Notes under the pieces: generated by a model
Database searches by the model: none
The model's input: only the letters and a program-made list of their open reading frames with translations
What the model was told of the DNA's origin: nothing
Position numbers and translations under genes: made by a program
DNA from: Branchiostoma floridae
Taxonomy: Eukaryota > Chordata > Leptocardii > Amphioxiformes > Branchiostomatidae
Assembly: GCF_000003815.2 (NCBI RefSeq)
Contig: NC_049985.1
Location: 21,100,147-21,161,025, forward strand
Reading direction: 5' to 3'
DNA: 60,879 bases
Part shown: positions 31,138 to 44,119 of the stretch, one piece after another
How positions within the stretch are numbered: the stretch's first letter is position 1
Layout: every line of letters begins with the position of its first letter

Positions 31138-34100
31138 TCACGACGAGACCAATTGGCGAGGAATGATGGTTACAGTGCTATGACGTGAATTAGCCACCAC
31201 CAATTGTCCATCCGGTCCACAAGCAATCTTCCATGGGGAGTTTGTGCTAACAACCGTGCGCACAAACTCCCCACGGCTGGTGAACATGTCAATCCTGTTA
31301 TTTTTCATGTTGGACACGAAGATGTTCCCCGAGCTGTCCGTACAGATTCCTGTAGGGCCACGCAGTTGACCTTTACCGCGACCATTACTTCCGAACTGGA
31401 AGAGCTTGTCTCCATCTTGAGTATAGACCTGGACAGTACCATGTTTAAAGGCCGTAATTAAAAGGCTGTTTCCGTCATTATTGTAAGCGGCGTAACGGCT
31501 ATCTACTCCACGAACCAATCGGAATTTGTTGTATAACGAACCATCGGACAGAAACACAAAAATTTTTCTCGCGACCACAACGATGTTGTTGTTTCGTGCG
31601 TTCACTGCAATGGTTGGGTCCGGGTGAGAGGTCGTGAGGTCGATTGTAGATATTTGCTGTCCACTTTGGCTGTACTGTACTACCCCTAGTACCCAATCTC
31701 TTATATGTCCCACTACCCATACAGAGCCTTTTGCGTCTATTGCAACGTCGTTTGGTGAAATGGTTTGTTTCCTTTTGCCCGGTACTACGTAAACCGTTTT
31801 AAAGAGGCGAAGAAAGACCCCGTACTTGTTGAAGACTTGGACCCGGTTGTTGAGCGAGTCTGAGACATATATTTCATTGTCAGCTGATATGGCCACTCCG
31901 ATTGGAGTTCTTCCCTCTTCACCAAAGGTGATCTTCTTTGGCTTCATCACAATCCCACCATCACTTTCTGTAATCATTCATTTATTTGTTAATGTACATG
32001 GTCTGGAGGTTTATTCACTCTTGCAATAAAAAGATGGATGCTGACATTCAGTATTCAAGAGGTGTTTTAATCATCTGGTGAAAGGAGCTAACGCGACCCA
32101 TTTATTAAAACGTTTATATACCATTATCTACAGTCAACATTATGTGAATTATGCTTTTGACGAGTATAAGGCGTTTTGATGGCGGCTTTCTCCTTATTTT
32201 ACTCGACTATATCGTAGGCATGGTATGGAGTGAAATATTGTGTTCGTAATGTTTCTTCTCCTGTCGCAATCTTTAAGGAGATTCATCTCTATTCAAAGTT
32301 AAAAAAACATCTTTTTTTCCAAATGCCCCTGAGAGAAGAGATAAAGAAGAGACAAGGGGGAGATGACTGATTCTGCTTGTAACATAAGTGACCTTTCAAA
32401 GTCGAAGAAACGCTTGTCTTTTTCACAGTTAAATGGATGAAAAGCAGGGACTAGTGTCTCTTGGCCACGCCAACTCTTCTGCCTGTGTGCAATCCCCTTC
32501 AGCGTGTCTTTATTTAATGATCAGCCGAAAGAAAAGAAAAAGAAAAACTTCTCTTCTGGTACTAGCTTGCATGGGGAGTAGCTCACACTGCAGCACTTGT
32601 AGTGTACATGCTGAGCTGTTTCAGACATTTCGGTGATCTCAAAGCAGGTGTGTGATTTTGGCCTGTTTTGTACCTCCGTTTTATGTTTGACGTGCCTTCC
32701 GACTTTCTTGTTTTACTCAGAATTACTAAACGCCGCCTCTTTGATCTGTGGATAGACATAGCCTTAACTGGCACTTTAAGGGGGATTTCTGGCAGACGTA
32801 TTCCTACATCAGAGCATAGTGAAAACACAAACAATTGAATAAACAAAATAGACTGCATTTAAAAGACACCGCTCAAGCAGGAAGACGCACTGAAACAGGC
32901 TATAGTCACGCATCGGCTTTAAGATCTAACAACAACGCTCATAATTCGTCATGTGTCATAATACCGCCACTGTGGCGCCACATAAAACATTATACTAGTA
33001 CATGACTTATCAAGATTGTCTTTAACACCTAAATATCTGAATTGTCTGTATTCCTCACAATTGCATCCTCCTACGCAGGGACATCTAACAGCCAAACCGC
33101 CAGTCTGTATGTACCCTGCTCTTTCAACTGTCACTCTTTGTACCTGTGGACCCCCTCCAAACCAGCTGTCAGGCAATCAGCCAATAGGCCTCTCTGTTTT
33201 CAAAAGGGGTCTTGCATTAATCAGGGCAAGCTCATTAATATTTATAAACAGGGTGGTCAGGAACTCAGAGTGACGGTTGAAAGAGCAGAGTACATCCAGA
33301 CAGGCGGTTTGGCTGTTTGACGTCCCTGCGTAGGAGGATGCACAATTGCCGACGCTGCATTGTTTATATCCCTTAGATTTCTGTATTTTTCTTATGTGGC
33401 GGTATTATGGCATCCAGCGGAGATTTGATGTTAGAACTTTCAAACTTTTTTGCTTGTTGTGAAAGAATACTAACCTGTGTGGGTGGATGTTGTAACAGCA
33501 CTATCGATGCTCACTTCAGTTTCAGGTCTTGTTGGGTCAAAAGGTATCGTCGTCTGGTAGAAGGACATCTTTATTGTTGATGTAAAAGTCACTGCTGTTG
33601 AAGTATTTGCTATAGAAGTTATTATTGTACAAGTTGCTGCAGATGTCGCTGCGGGAGAGGCCATTACAGTGAAAGGCGTTGCTGTAAATGTCAATGCAGA
33701 CGATGTTGCCGTAGAAGCCATCGCGGTAGAAGTCGTTATTGTAGAACTCGTAGACACCGTCTTAGCATCTGAGGTTAGCATCTGTGGTTGGTCCGTGCTT
33801 GGAGTAGAACCATCAAATAGCACACTAGCTGTATCCACAGTTGGGACCAGCTGTTTATAAAAAAAGTATACGTTGTCATTTAAGTACTTATTGGATGCGT
33901 GGTTATACCAAAAACACACCATCCACAGGAGTTTGCATACGATATGGACACGAACAGACACTCACCGGCAGACAAATACTAAACAAAACTGCATTGCACC
34001 GCGAATATTTTTATCATTTCAGGTATAAAAGACTAAGTTCTAATATTCATATAAACAACAAGAATCGTCACATTATCGAGAAACTGCAGGGTCCTTGCAA

Positions 34101-37100
34101 TATGCCTTTTGTAAAGCTACACGAACCCAACAGCATACCAAAAGGCTTGCCACTGAGACATTCTCACAAGTTAGGCTCGTCCTTGAGGCTTCGTCAAAAA
34201 TGACAGAAGAAAAAAAGAAAAAGAAGAAATGGCCAGCAAAAAAAGGATTTATTTCCTGCGGGAAGCATGAAAACTCTAAAACAATTGCAAGTGGCGTTGC
34301 GGAAAAAATCAAAGATTGTAACTGATGTCATTGATCTTCTTGTGACAAATGCAACTGCACCGCACGTGCGCATATTGGACTTGACAAACAGTATAGGAAC
34401 ATTCCTGCCACCGTAAAAATGTACTTTTCCCGTTCAAGTAACGTTAACATTTTCTTAAAATCATAAAAGTATATTGCATGCAATTAGAAAAAGAACAAGA
34501 AATGCTTGCCTTGTGTGTATCCTGCTGGTCGTTGAAGTATAAACCGGCGAGGATTCCACAAGAGATGGATAATGTCAGGAAGATGAGCAAGATTCCAGCA
34601 ATGGCAGCTCGTCGTTTTGAACACACTGATAGAAAAATGGATAAAAGTATTAAAGGGGCATTCCACTGCAAAAGGGAGTGTTATTTTTTCCAATAGATAA
34701 TGTATCAATGAATACATGATCAGCAGACGTTTTGTGGAATTTCACTTGTGGCGAATTACGCAACGCGTGTTTGTAAAACAATATGGCACTCGCTAAAGCC
34801 ATGCAGACCCTAACCAATCGCCCTATACGTGTAGACACTTCCTTTAGTGTGAATGTTTTCGGCATAGATGAGGGGCGCTAAGCACACGAAGAAGGTCAAT
34901 TGTTCAGAAGACATCAAAGAACACATAACAAGACGTTTTTCTTAGCGCCCCTGAAATTAGCTTTGTAACCTAACTTATGTCAGGTACATTGTTTTCAGCC
35001 ATAGGCTGAGATTGATCAATTCAATAAGAGGGTACTTGGGGAGTTTTGTAGGAGAATGAATGCATTTTGATGCGCGTGGCGCTAATGGGTACTTGAAATA
35101 TAGCATACATTTGTCACTTAGTACAATTAATATCTATCGGAAACCCCCCCCCCCCCTTTAAAAACAAAGAGCGGTATACATACCGGAGAGTCATATCATA
35201 GTTCTTTAACAGTCTTTTTTAAGTAAACGGAGCAAATAATAATAGAGTTCCATAACCTAATACCTTCGTCAAATCATATAAAATTCTTTGACTGATTAAT
35301 GCTAAAGGTTCTCATTGTTTATATAAGTTAACCCTATCTAAACCAGGCTTTTTGGGGATTCCTGGGACCAGGGGGGCTCTTTTGACCCCCCCCCCCCTTG
35401 TAATTTCAAAACGGCTTGGGTTACGATCACCAAATTTGGAGGGGATGATGTACTATTAAAGTTTTATGTTTTCTGTAATGTTGGTATCGTTATGACGTAA
35501 TATGACGCAATTATGACGTCATAAATCGTCAAAATATGAAATTTGCGCTATACTTAAATGTATTGAACAAAATGATGACTATAAAGCTTAGCTTATTGGT
35601 GTCTAAGTCTGCTAAGTCTTTTGTTGCCAATGACGACGACACTGACGTCTATATGACGCCAGAAAATGACGTCATTTGTCCGCCATCTTTGATCGACAAG
35701 CTTGAATTTACCAAGATACGACTTTTTCCACATAACTAAAAATCCCAATAGAAATGGACAAAAAATGATCAAGTGATTGTGTTTTGTAAGCAAAAAAAAT
35801 TACATGTATTTATCGTTGAAAATGACATTGTCCGCCATTTTGGATTTTGACCTATGACGTTATCAAACTAGCATAAATTATGAATATTTGATTACAAATG
35901 TAACTTCAAATTACACAGGATGTTAATGATATAAATAAACAAGTTTGATCTAGCAATAAAAAACATGAAATCCCACTATTCAAACTGAAATTAGTAAATA
36001 TGGGAAAATATGCCTGTCAGAAACACGTTGCCATGGCAACATTAAAAATCACAAACTAAAATGTTTATCGCAGAATTGTTGCCAACAATATTTTAGGAAA
36101 AGTCACCAAGTTTCGTAGTCCTAGTACACGTCGTTCGCCAGTTATACGACGTCAAAGTTGGCGCGAGCACTTTTTGCCCCCCCTGCTGGTCTGGATAGGG
36201 TTAGAAGGGAATTATTGGCATATTTATAAGATTTACATATGTATATCAGCTGATGATTAACTTCCCAAGTAACATAAGCAGTCCAAATTCTGTCCAGTAC
36301 ACGTGTAAGCAATGTAGCAAGAAAGCTATTCTAGCTTTTATTTAAGTTATGTAAATGTAGCGTTGATTTGTATGTCTTGGATATCTTTGATGATTTTTGT
36401 AACTTACAAAAGTCGTATAAAACACTTTACTTCCTTAACCACTATAATAACATGGTATTTGGTAACCAGAAATTCAGATGTGATTCATTTGCATATATTT
36501 GCATAACTTATATTCCCTTCTTTCACTTATACATGTCACCTATTTAATGCTAATTCCGTAACGCAGCATATTTCTAAAATCTCCTTATCAATTATGCAAA
36601 TCAACTTCTATTTGCATAATCAGCACCTTAATCCATAACAGCTTAAACTAGTTAGCTGCAAACCAAACGCCACGACGGTCCGTCAACACTTTCTTGAAAT
36701 CAACGTCCTCAAATTAACTGCGTGTCCGTCTGCTGAGGGACGAAGTAATTATACTAGGTACGCGACAGATCCCCTAGAAATCCCGTAATTTGGATGACTA
36801 CATTCAAAAAGAATTATAAGTTTTACTCATCAACTTTGTACTTTAGGCCTTGGTTGCCATAAGGCCATTTTGTTATATCACCACCAAAGGTACCCACATG
36901 CACCAAAATAAAAATACATTAATATCTGCTTGAGTTATTTTCCTCCTGAGTATCACCCTCCGTATACCACTGACTCAGTACTTGAGTTATGTCTCCAAAA
37001 ACACAAATGTACAAGTTCCGCTGCAAAAACCTAGGGAGCCGCCAGGACGCCAATTTTCCATATTGATCTGTGTATTACCGACACCTGCCTACCTAGCAAA

Positions 37101-38884
37101 TACCATGAACTGCCATTCAAAAATTTTCTCGAGTCATATGCTGTTTATATTGCTTATATTGAAAAAAATCCAAGTGCATCCACAGCAATATAACCATGGT
37201 AAACTAAAGAGTACATAATGAACTCAATGAAATCGAAAGAAATCCGTTCGGTAGGTACAATGGAAATAATTTCATTCTAATCCATTGCTAGACGCACTGT
37301 TGGCTTTTTTAGCATTCCCTGGCCTGGGGTGGGTTTTTTATCGGGGAGGGGGGGGGGGTGTAGTGGGCTTATTCGGCCCCCATTCGTAATTTCAAAACGG
37401 CTTACTCTATGGATCACCAGGTTTGCAGGGGTGACATGCTCGTCAAGTTTGGTAATTCTTGAAAATTTGATATCATTATAACGTAATACTACGTAATTTT
37501 GACGTCATTTATTTATTATTTTGCTAAAACGGGGAATTCCCATAATACCCAAATATTAACAAAAATAATTAACAAAAAGTTAACAATTAAGGATTCTTAT
37601 CTTTATTTTGTCATAAAATGAGCCTTAAGGTAAGATATGATAACACTCACCACCAGCTGCCTGTCGGTGAACGTTTGGCACGTACATCACGTTTGCGATG
37701 AGGGCACCGGCGTTTTGCGTAGGACTCTGATCTTGTGTATGAAGTGCCCTCCAGTGTTGTCGAATTCTCTGTGCGTTCATGTTATATCTGACAGAGTCTG
37801 ACGTGTCAGCATTAGTCACGGGTACGTCACGTCGACGTCGTGTTACGTCAGCTATGGCAAGTTGGGACGAGTATGCAACAGCATATGGTGTAATATCGTT
37901 ACCGCAATCACCAACAATGTTGTCCTCATTATCTTCCTGATATCTCACGGCGTATGGCGTGCCTCCACATTTCAGTTCTGCGTGTGTCGTATTCTCGTTA
38001 TGTTCTTGGTATCTGACAGCATATGGCTTGATGTCAAAATCGTTGTCAGTATGCGTAGGCCTGAAGGTGGGGTTAACATGCACAGACGGAAACGTAGCTG
38101 CCTCTACTGCGACATCATGTTGTAAATCGTTTATTTCTATGTTCTCAGTTGCAGCACGACCTGGTTCACTAATGTCATTATCATGTCCTTCATGGCGTGA
38201 ATTTATGAATATTTCGGTGCTGGGGTTGCCATCGTGGTTAGCCTGTCCGTGTGGGGTTTGGGTGCCCGGATTGTCATCGGTGTCCGCCGGTTGTGCGGGT
38301 TGGGTGCCCGCATTGACATCGGTGTCAGCCGGTTCGGTGCCGGGGTTGCCATCTCGGTTAGCCGGTTCGTGTACGGGTTGGGTGCAAGCGTCTGGCTCGT
38401 ATATCTGATTAGGGTTGCGGACGTTTTCTAGGTGCTCTCGATTTTTTCTAGCGTCTATGGCCATTGGCGGATATAGCGGATTTCGGCTTACGGCATTTTG
38501 CGAGTAGGCCATATCAGAGTTTAGGTCGTCCTGCTCATATACCGGATACGAATACAGAACACACGGAGGACGTTTTGTGTCACGCATGTTGCTGTCATCC
38601 CCAACAAAAGAAGACACGCCAGCATCATAATCGGACTCGTCACTTCCGTTTTCAGATGTGACATACGTTACCGCTGACGGGTTGAGATGACGATCACCGT
38701 CCTTATTTTCATGATAGGTCTTCATGGTGAAGGGATCGCCATGACAGTCACCTGGTCTGCAGGTAGTTTCCTGAGTTTCGGTATCGGGTCGTACAGTTAT
38801 GTTTACTTGCTTCACACAGCTGGTATCGTAAGGATGGGTCTCCAGTTTCCTTGGCACAACGTCCAAGGAAAATTCTTCAGCCAT
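31138..38884 (-). CDS. Type II membrane protein with Ser/Thr-rich stalk and C-terminal NHL propeller (851 aa, 4 exons)
   Basis: Exons, 5' to 3' on the minus strand: 37651-38884 (ends phase 1), 34510-34625 (ends phase 0), 33475-33850 (ends phase 1), 31138-31967. All phases match, giving 852 codons with stop. The ATG at 38884 has context aaaccATGG. Residues 1-412 are hydrophilic and acidic, with three PYAV motifs (PYAVRYQEHNEN, PYAVRYQEDNED, PYAVAYSSQ) at about 285-335 and repeats around GNPGTEPADTD. Residues 413-417 CSKRR precede a TM helix at about 418-440. Residues 451-575 are Ser/Thr-rich, fitting an O-glycosylated stalk. Residues 576-851 carry about six NHL-type blades (GVAISADNEIYVSDSLNNRV, TGICTDSSGNIFVSNMKNNR). 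Basic residues before the TM and no signal peptide suggest N-in, propeller outside. NHL domains are known interaction platforms; the partner is unknown. Intron 2 begins AAG|gcaagc, a GC-AG intron. Confidence 0.8.
32940..33425. mobile_element. MITE-like element, TIR cataataccgccac (copy 1)
   Basis: Inverted ends cataataccgccac (near 32957) and gtggcggtattatgg (near 33396-33410). Longer inverted arms lie inside: tcctcctacgcagggac... against ...gtccctgcgtaggagga. It shares its ends and an internal block (aagattgtctttaacacct) with the copy at 50.7 kb. It lies in intron 3 of the NHL gene. Confidence 0.75.
35328..36204. mobile_element. TTAACCCTAT-TIR element in intron 1 of the NHL gene
   Basis: Starts ttaaccctatctaaaccagg and ends ggtctggatagggtta. 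The interior is related to the 27.8-29.6 kb elements (gttgccatggcaacat, gccgccat.ttggatttt, aatattttaggaaaagtcacc). About 880 bp. No transposase is visible. Confidence 0.75.
36470..37160 (+). repeat. Diverged copy of the 13.6-15.0 kb repeat family
   Basis: Keeps attatgcaaatcaact, cgacggtccgtcaacac and the ctagggagccgcca block in the same order as the 13.6 kb copy. Lies in intron 1 of the NHL gene. Confidence 0.55.
37300..37575 (+). mobile_element. Left-end fragment of a TTAACCCTAT-type element
   Basis: Shares ttcgtaatttcaaaacggctta, ggatcaccaggtttgcaggg and the tacgtaattttgacgtcat block with the element at 35.3 kb. The right half is missing. It ends about 75 bases from the exon 1 donor of the NHL gene. 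Confidence 0.5.
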
Positions 38885-39628
38885 GGTTTCAACAGGTCTT
38901 GACGATGGCGACTGTATGTGATTCTGATATAGAAGAGCGATTTTCCAAGCTATATAGCAGTACGCATGTGTTGCATCAAATATACTATCATAGTTTGTGT
39001 CTGCCGATGTTGGTAATCCCGTTATTTAACAGGGCTCAGTTTGCCTCCTTGAGAACAGACAGAGGATTGATTTGGATTAGACTTCCCTTTTGCTTTGTGT
39101 GCTTTTTACAGATTACATGTTCACAACAATGCGCGTTGGATACAGCCAGTTCTCAATGCATATCCTTGATGTAGATATTATGTAAGAAGCCGAAAGGTCC
39201 CATGATATTTTACCGTAAATCCGTATAGCTTAGCGTGCACATCTAAACCGGTGATTGTCTGGTACGTTTGTTTGAAACTTTACTTTTGACGGCCATGTAT
39301 CCTTCACTTTCTTTTTGGGAGAGTTGTTTTCCAGGATTTAAGTGCTAGAAACTCATGTGAAAATTTGCAGCCAGTCGTTCTATCGATTATTATTAATTCT
39401 ATCATTTTAAAGCTGTAAAATAATTTTTGGTCAAATTTAAATGAGTACAGTTTGTTTACTGAACAGAGATGAGCATCGAGTGTGTCGTCATCTTCTTTGA
39501 AGTCCACTAATCATTATCCAACAGGTGCCAAATGGAGAAGTCATACTTTTATGGCTTGTCGGTAGACCATGGTGGGACTAGCAGGAGAAGACGGCCCTTC
39601 ACAGAAGGTTGCCAAATTCGGTTGTTGA

Positions 39629-40328
39629 TAGAGTCCATTCCAAGACACCATGAGGGTTTTTAGGCGATATTTATAATTAGTTTGAATTATTTTGAATAAA
39701 AGAATATCTGAGCCACAATAATTAAATTATTTTAAAAAAATTGACTGAGAAAGTACTCATATATTTGAATTCCTTTGAATATTTTAGAAACATTTTGAAA
39801 GTAACTGTACAAAAATATCTTTATTTAGAGTTATTGTGAAACCTCTGTGGGATTATTTCACATTTACAAATATTTACAAAAAATGGTTAACCTGGCCGAA
39901 TGGTTAAATTAGTTTATTGCCCCCATAAAAGTAAGCCCTATTGTTGTATCTGTATATTTTTAGATTTCACTGCTGGGCACTGGTGAATCCTTTGTGGTGG
40001 ACCATTGTTGCATGGCACCCAACCATACTTTGCAAGAATGTGTGAATTGCTATCTTCCCAGCCCACTGAACCATTTACAAAAAATGGTAGAAAATGGTAA
40101 ATAATGGTAGAATGCTGTTATCATTATTTAGAAACCATTAGAAGTATCCAATTCCACACGATGAATATTTCCAAAGTTTTACAGGACCAGGGAAATATTT
40201 ATAAAGTTGAAACAGTGTTACAAATATTTCTGAAATATCTAATGTCCTAGACATATAATTACAAAAATTTAAAATCAATTCTAAACAATGGCCACAAACA
40301 TCCGCATGGTGTCTTGGAATGGACTCTA
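39629..40328. mobile_element. MITE-like element, 24-bp TIR, about 700 bp
   Basis: The left end tagagtccattccaagacac and the reverse complement of the right end catggtgtcttggaatggac form a 24-bp inverted repeat ending in catg. The interior is very AT-rich with many ttacaaatattt-like motifs. No coding capacity is visible. Confidence 0.75.
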
Positions 40329-40624
40329 CTTCAAAAGCATCATGTTATGATACTTCAAAAGCATCATGTAACAAAGTTAAACGAACAGCACCATCCAAAT
40401 AATGGGAAATTGGCATATTCCATTACATGAAAAACAGTATAAGTTGCTTATTTATACAAAGTGGTGGTTGGTTTTATTTCTTCAATAATTTCAGTGCTGA
40501 GCTATTTTTTGTTGTTGTTGGAATATCGGGTGGGTTATTCAATAACGTGTGAAGATGGCAAATCCCTACAAGCTTTCTATTTCGAAAACTGTTGTGTTGG
40601 TCGGCCAATTTTTAACTCCTTTGG

Positions 40625-40680
40625 TTGGCATTTGTCTATTTGGCTGATAACCCAGCAGCCCTGGGTTCGAAACCCCTAAC
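40625..40680 (+). repeat. tRNA-like B-box fragment, possible SINE
   Basis: gataacccagcagccctggg followed directly by ttcgaaacccc contains a perfect pol III B box (ggttcgaaacc) and the look of a tRNA 3' half. No cloverleaf 5' half is visible, so it is more likely a SINE remnant than a tRNA gene. Confidence 0.4.
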
Positions 40681-41049
40681 AATATGATACTCCCAGAAGA
40701 ACTTAGTTTCGATGAGGGACTTTTCTTGGTTTTAGAGGCCCCGAATTTTAGGAGAGAAGTCGCCATACGTATCGAATATAGTAAGGGTCCAGCCCGGTGT
40801 AAGTGGTTCATATTCCTTCAGTACAATGGCCGCAACAAGGTGCCGTGAACAGGCTGTGATCACAGACCTTTGCGATCTGGTTATGTCAATCGTAATCTCA
40901 TGCTGCTAAGATACCAGTTGGCCTATCTAATTACATTACAACAACAGTGTAATGAACACACAACATGCGAGTTGTTTTGAATATTGTTATTTATGAACAG
41001 AAATTCTAACAATCAAGCCATCGTATTACATTCTCCATGCATATTACCT

Positions 41050-42060
41050 TCGCAAGAATGTTATGTGTGGGCGTGTTTGTCTGTGCGTCAACAGCCTAAC
41101 TCGAGAAGCACTGGATGGATCCTAATGATATTTGATAGGTAAGTAGGGGTCAGGAAAACAAAGGTCAATTTTGATAATGGGCCCCCTAGCGGCTTGCTAC
41201 TGCAGCGGAACTTAATTTTTGACATCTCGTTTTCCGGTTATGCTGTGGTCGTGAGTTTTAAGTGGTAGATGGCCCTTAAGCAGAGAGTTTGGACTCCCTA
41301 GCGGCTTGTTTGGAACTGCTGGCGCCGATTTCCTTTTAAATTTTGAACGAGAATAAGTAAAAAACGTGTTACCGGATAGTCATGATTTTGTGCATATAGA
41401 TAGCCTAAGTAATGACTTACATTATGAAATACAAGTTATGCAAGTGAATAGCTAGTTTAGATAATTATTGAGGAAAGTTTATTAATCCAATAAATTTTAG
41501 GATAGGACTTTCCAACTTGTCACGTTTGTAACTGACAAAGAGAGAAATGCCAATAGACATTTAGTATGCAAATAACGACCTAGTTTGCATCATTAATGAG
41601 AAAATATGAAGTCATCGTGTTCACGGATCGTCATGATTTTTGTTGTATATAGATAGCTTAAGTGAAGACATAGTGAGATACTTACTTTGCAAATTCACAG
41701 CTAATTTTCATAATTGATAAGGAAAGTTTATGAATCCACTGCATTTAATGACAAAACTTTCCAACTTGTCACATGGGTAGCTGAGAAAGACAGAAATATC
41801 AATACATATCAGATATGGAAATGGTGACCTAATTTGCATAATTAATAAGAAAATATGAAAGTGTTGACAGATCTTCAAGATTTTGATATGTAGACACTCT
41901 AAGTGATGTCTTACATAACGAAATATGATTATGATGCAAATAAACAGCTAATTTGCATGATTAATGAAAGTTTATAGATACACTGCACTCCATGATAGGA
42001 CTTCCAAACTTGTAACATATGTAAGAGAGAATTGTCAATAGATATTAGCTATGCAGAAGA
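41050..42060 (-). repeat. Inverted copy of the 13.6-15.0 kb repeat family
   Basis: The reverse complement carries the same ordered blocks: gggccccctagcggc, gacatctcgttttcc, ctccctagcggcttgtt and attttgcataat types. This makes the family at least four copies within the window, in both orientations. Confidence 0.7.
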
Positions 42061-42149
42061 CTACCTCATTTGCTAGTGCTAGGAGCTCGGTTACGTATTT
42101 ACAGATAATGGATATAGATATATAAAGACATGATATTTAAATAGACAGC

Positions 42150-44115
42150 TTCTCATCATCATCATCTGTCGTCCTTGGTGAGCGGGGTGAGGCGATGCAC
42201 AACATCTCTCCACAGCACTCGGTCTTTCATTGCTGCTACTAAGTTTTGTGTCAATCCCGGTGACGCCTCTGGAGATGGTTGCTGGGTAGGTGAGCTTTCT
42301 CTAGAAGGTCTTTCCTCTCGGTCTCCATTGGAGGAGTGAAGCGACCACTTCTTCACTTGCGCGATGACAGTGACCTGCAAACTGGACACGCCTCTGCCTG
42401 AGGCTGTGGGATACTCGGGAAAGATTTCCGTAGATGGTCTTGATGGATGCATGTTCCTTTCAGCTGAATTCTTTGCTCTGCGCAAAAGCTAGGTGTATGT
42501 TCTATCCCGTCTCTTCTCCAGACTTGTGGTCAATGTCCAGGTTTCAGAGCTATAAAGAAGTACAGGTTCAACAGTGGTGCGAAAAACTTGTATCTTTAGT
42601 TTATCATTGATATTAGAGAGCCAGATTTTGTCGAGTTTATTACACGCGTCTCAAGTTATGGCTTTCCTTGCTGTGAAGTCTTTTTCTGAGTCCATAATTG
42701 AGGATCCTAAGTACTTAAAATCACTAACGCGTTTTAAGCAGACACCAGATACAGATTTAAGTTACTGGTTAGAAGAGGCACCTGTATATATAAACTCAGT
42801 CTTGGATTCGTTACAGTACAGGCCTACTTGGGCGGCTGCTCTCTCAAGTGACATGAGCAGTGCCTCTGCATCTTTGACCAGCCGTGCGACCAAGGCTAGG
42901 TCATCCGCGGAATCTATATATGTGAGGTTCACTGCGGGGTGTCGTCGACGTCGTCTAGGCCTTTTTCACTCATGCTATCAAGAGATATTCGTAGGATGTA
43001 ATCCAGTACAATGACAAAAAGGAACGGCGCTAATGTGTCGCCCTGGAGTACACCAGCGGTTACTTCGAAGGGACTTGTTTCGCTGTCAGGGGTGATCGCT
43101 GAGGCAGTAGACAAGTATTGATGTAAAGTGACTTAATAGCATCAGTAATAGGTAGAGGAATCCCGTACAGTGGAAGTATCTCAAACATGGTATTTCTATT
43201 TATAGAGTCAAAGGCCTTGCGAAAGTCAACAAACAGCAATACCAGGTCCTTATCACACCTTCTCATTTCTTCTATGATCCGTCGGATTGACAGTATTTGC
43301 GAGATGGTGGACCTATTTCTTCTAAACCCATTTTGGTTTTTCCTCAAGACTGGGTCAACTGCTGGCACAAGGCGATTAAACAGAAGGTTTTTTTTTTAAA
43401 TCATTATTGCATATTCATGCCCGAAGGCTAAATGAACAGAGGGACCACGTGGTCTTATGGATGCAAAGGCAAAACTAAACTTATACAGTGATTTTAAACT
43501 AGATCAAACTAGGCTAGATGGAAAGAGAACTAAGACACTATGTGTCACAACAGTTAACATATACTATCGCTAATGGCTGCATCTAACATGCTCTTCTCTC
43601 TTTTTGAAACAGATGGAGTTATATTTACATGTTGCGTTAATCGCATGATCGTTCGTGCTTTGTCTATCTGTATAGTATTGGATAAGGATTGGCGTTCAAA
43701 TTCATATAATGTACAATCTAGTAAAAATGTGTCTCGTCATCAAGATATAAATGGTCACAGAATTTACATGTTCTATCGGAGTACTGTTATGCCTGCCGGA
43801 TTCTATATGTAACAGATGGTCACTTATGCTATGCGATGTTCAAAGCTTATTCAAAGTTTATCTATTGTAAACCTTGGCCGCAATGGGAATAAGTGTGATT
43901 CCACGGTAATTTGCAGTTGAATTGAGGTCTCCTTTCTTGGGGACTGGTATGATTCCAACCTTAAGCCATGTTGAGAGGGGTTTGTGAGTTAGAAAAGTAT
44001 TGTTGCAAAGATGTAGAAGTAAATCATGAAACCATGAACGGGTCCTTCCATATGATGGTAGGAATGTTATCGAGTCCAGGGGTTTTATTACTAGAAAAGG
44101 AATAATAAGCTACTA
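42150..44115 (-). mobile_element. Broken LINE (non-LTR retrotransposon) with RT domain, itself interrupted
   Basis: On the minus strand, in order: WLKVGIIPVPKKGDLNSTAN (about 43.9 kb), NQNGFRRNRSTISQILSIRR and LLFVDFRKAFDSINR (43.2-43.4 kb), GVLQGDTLAPFLFVIVLDY (43.0 kb), SADDLALVARLVKDAEALL (42.9 kb, the ADD catalytic box), then FKYLGSSIMDSEKDFTARKA and a short C-terminal region ending at 42162. Frames change several times, so it is not functional. About 450 bp at 43400-43860 that does not fit the RT is probably a later insertion. The 3' end meets a (TGA)n-like run near 42155-42165. Exact clade not assigned. Confidence 0.85.
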
Positions 44116-44119
44116 TCTG

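Noticed and set aside
32583-32858. 91-codon minus-strand frame as an extra exon of the NHL gene
   Set aside because: The flanking exons already join in phase and this frame has no matching splice borders.
40640-40672. tRNA gene at the perfect B box
   Set aside because: No 5' half or acceptor stem can be folded; more likely a SINE remnant.
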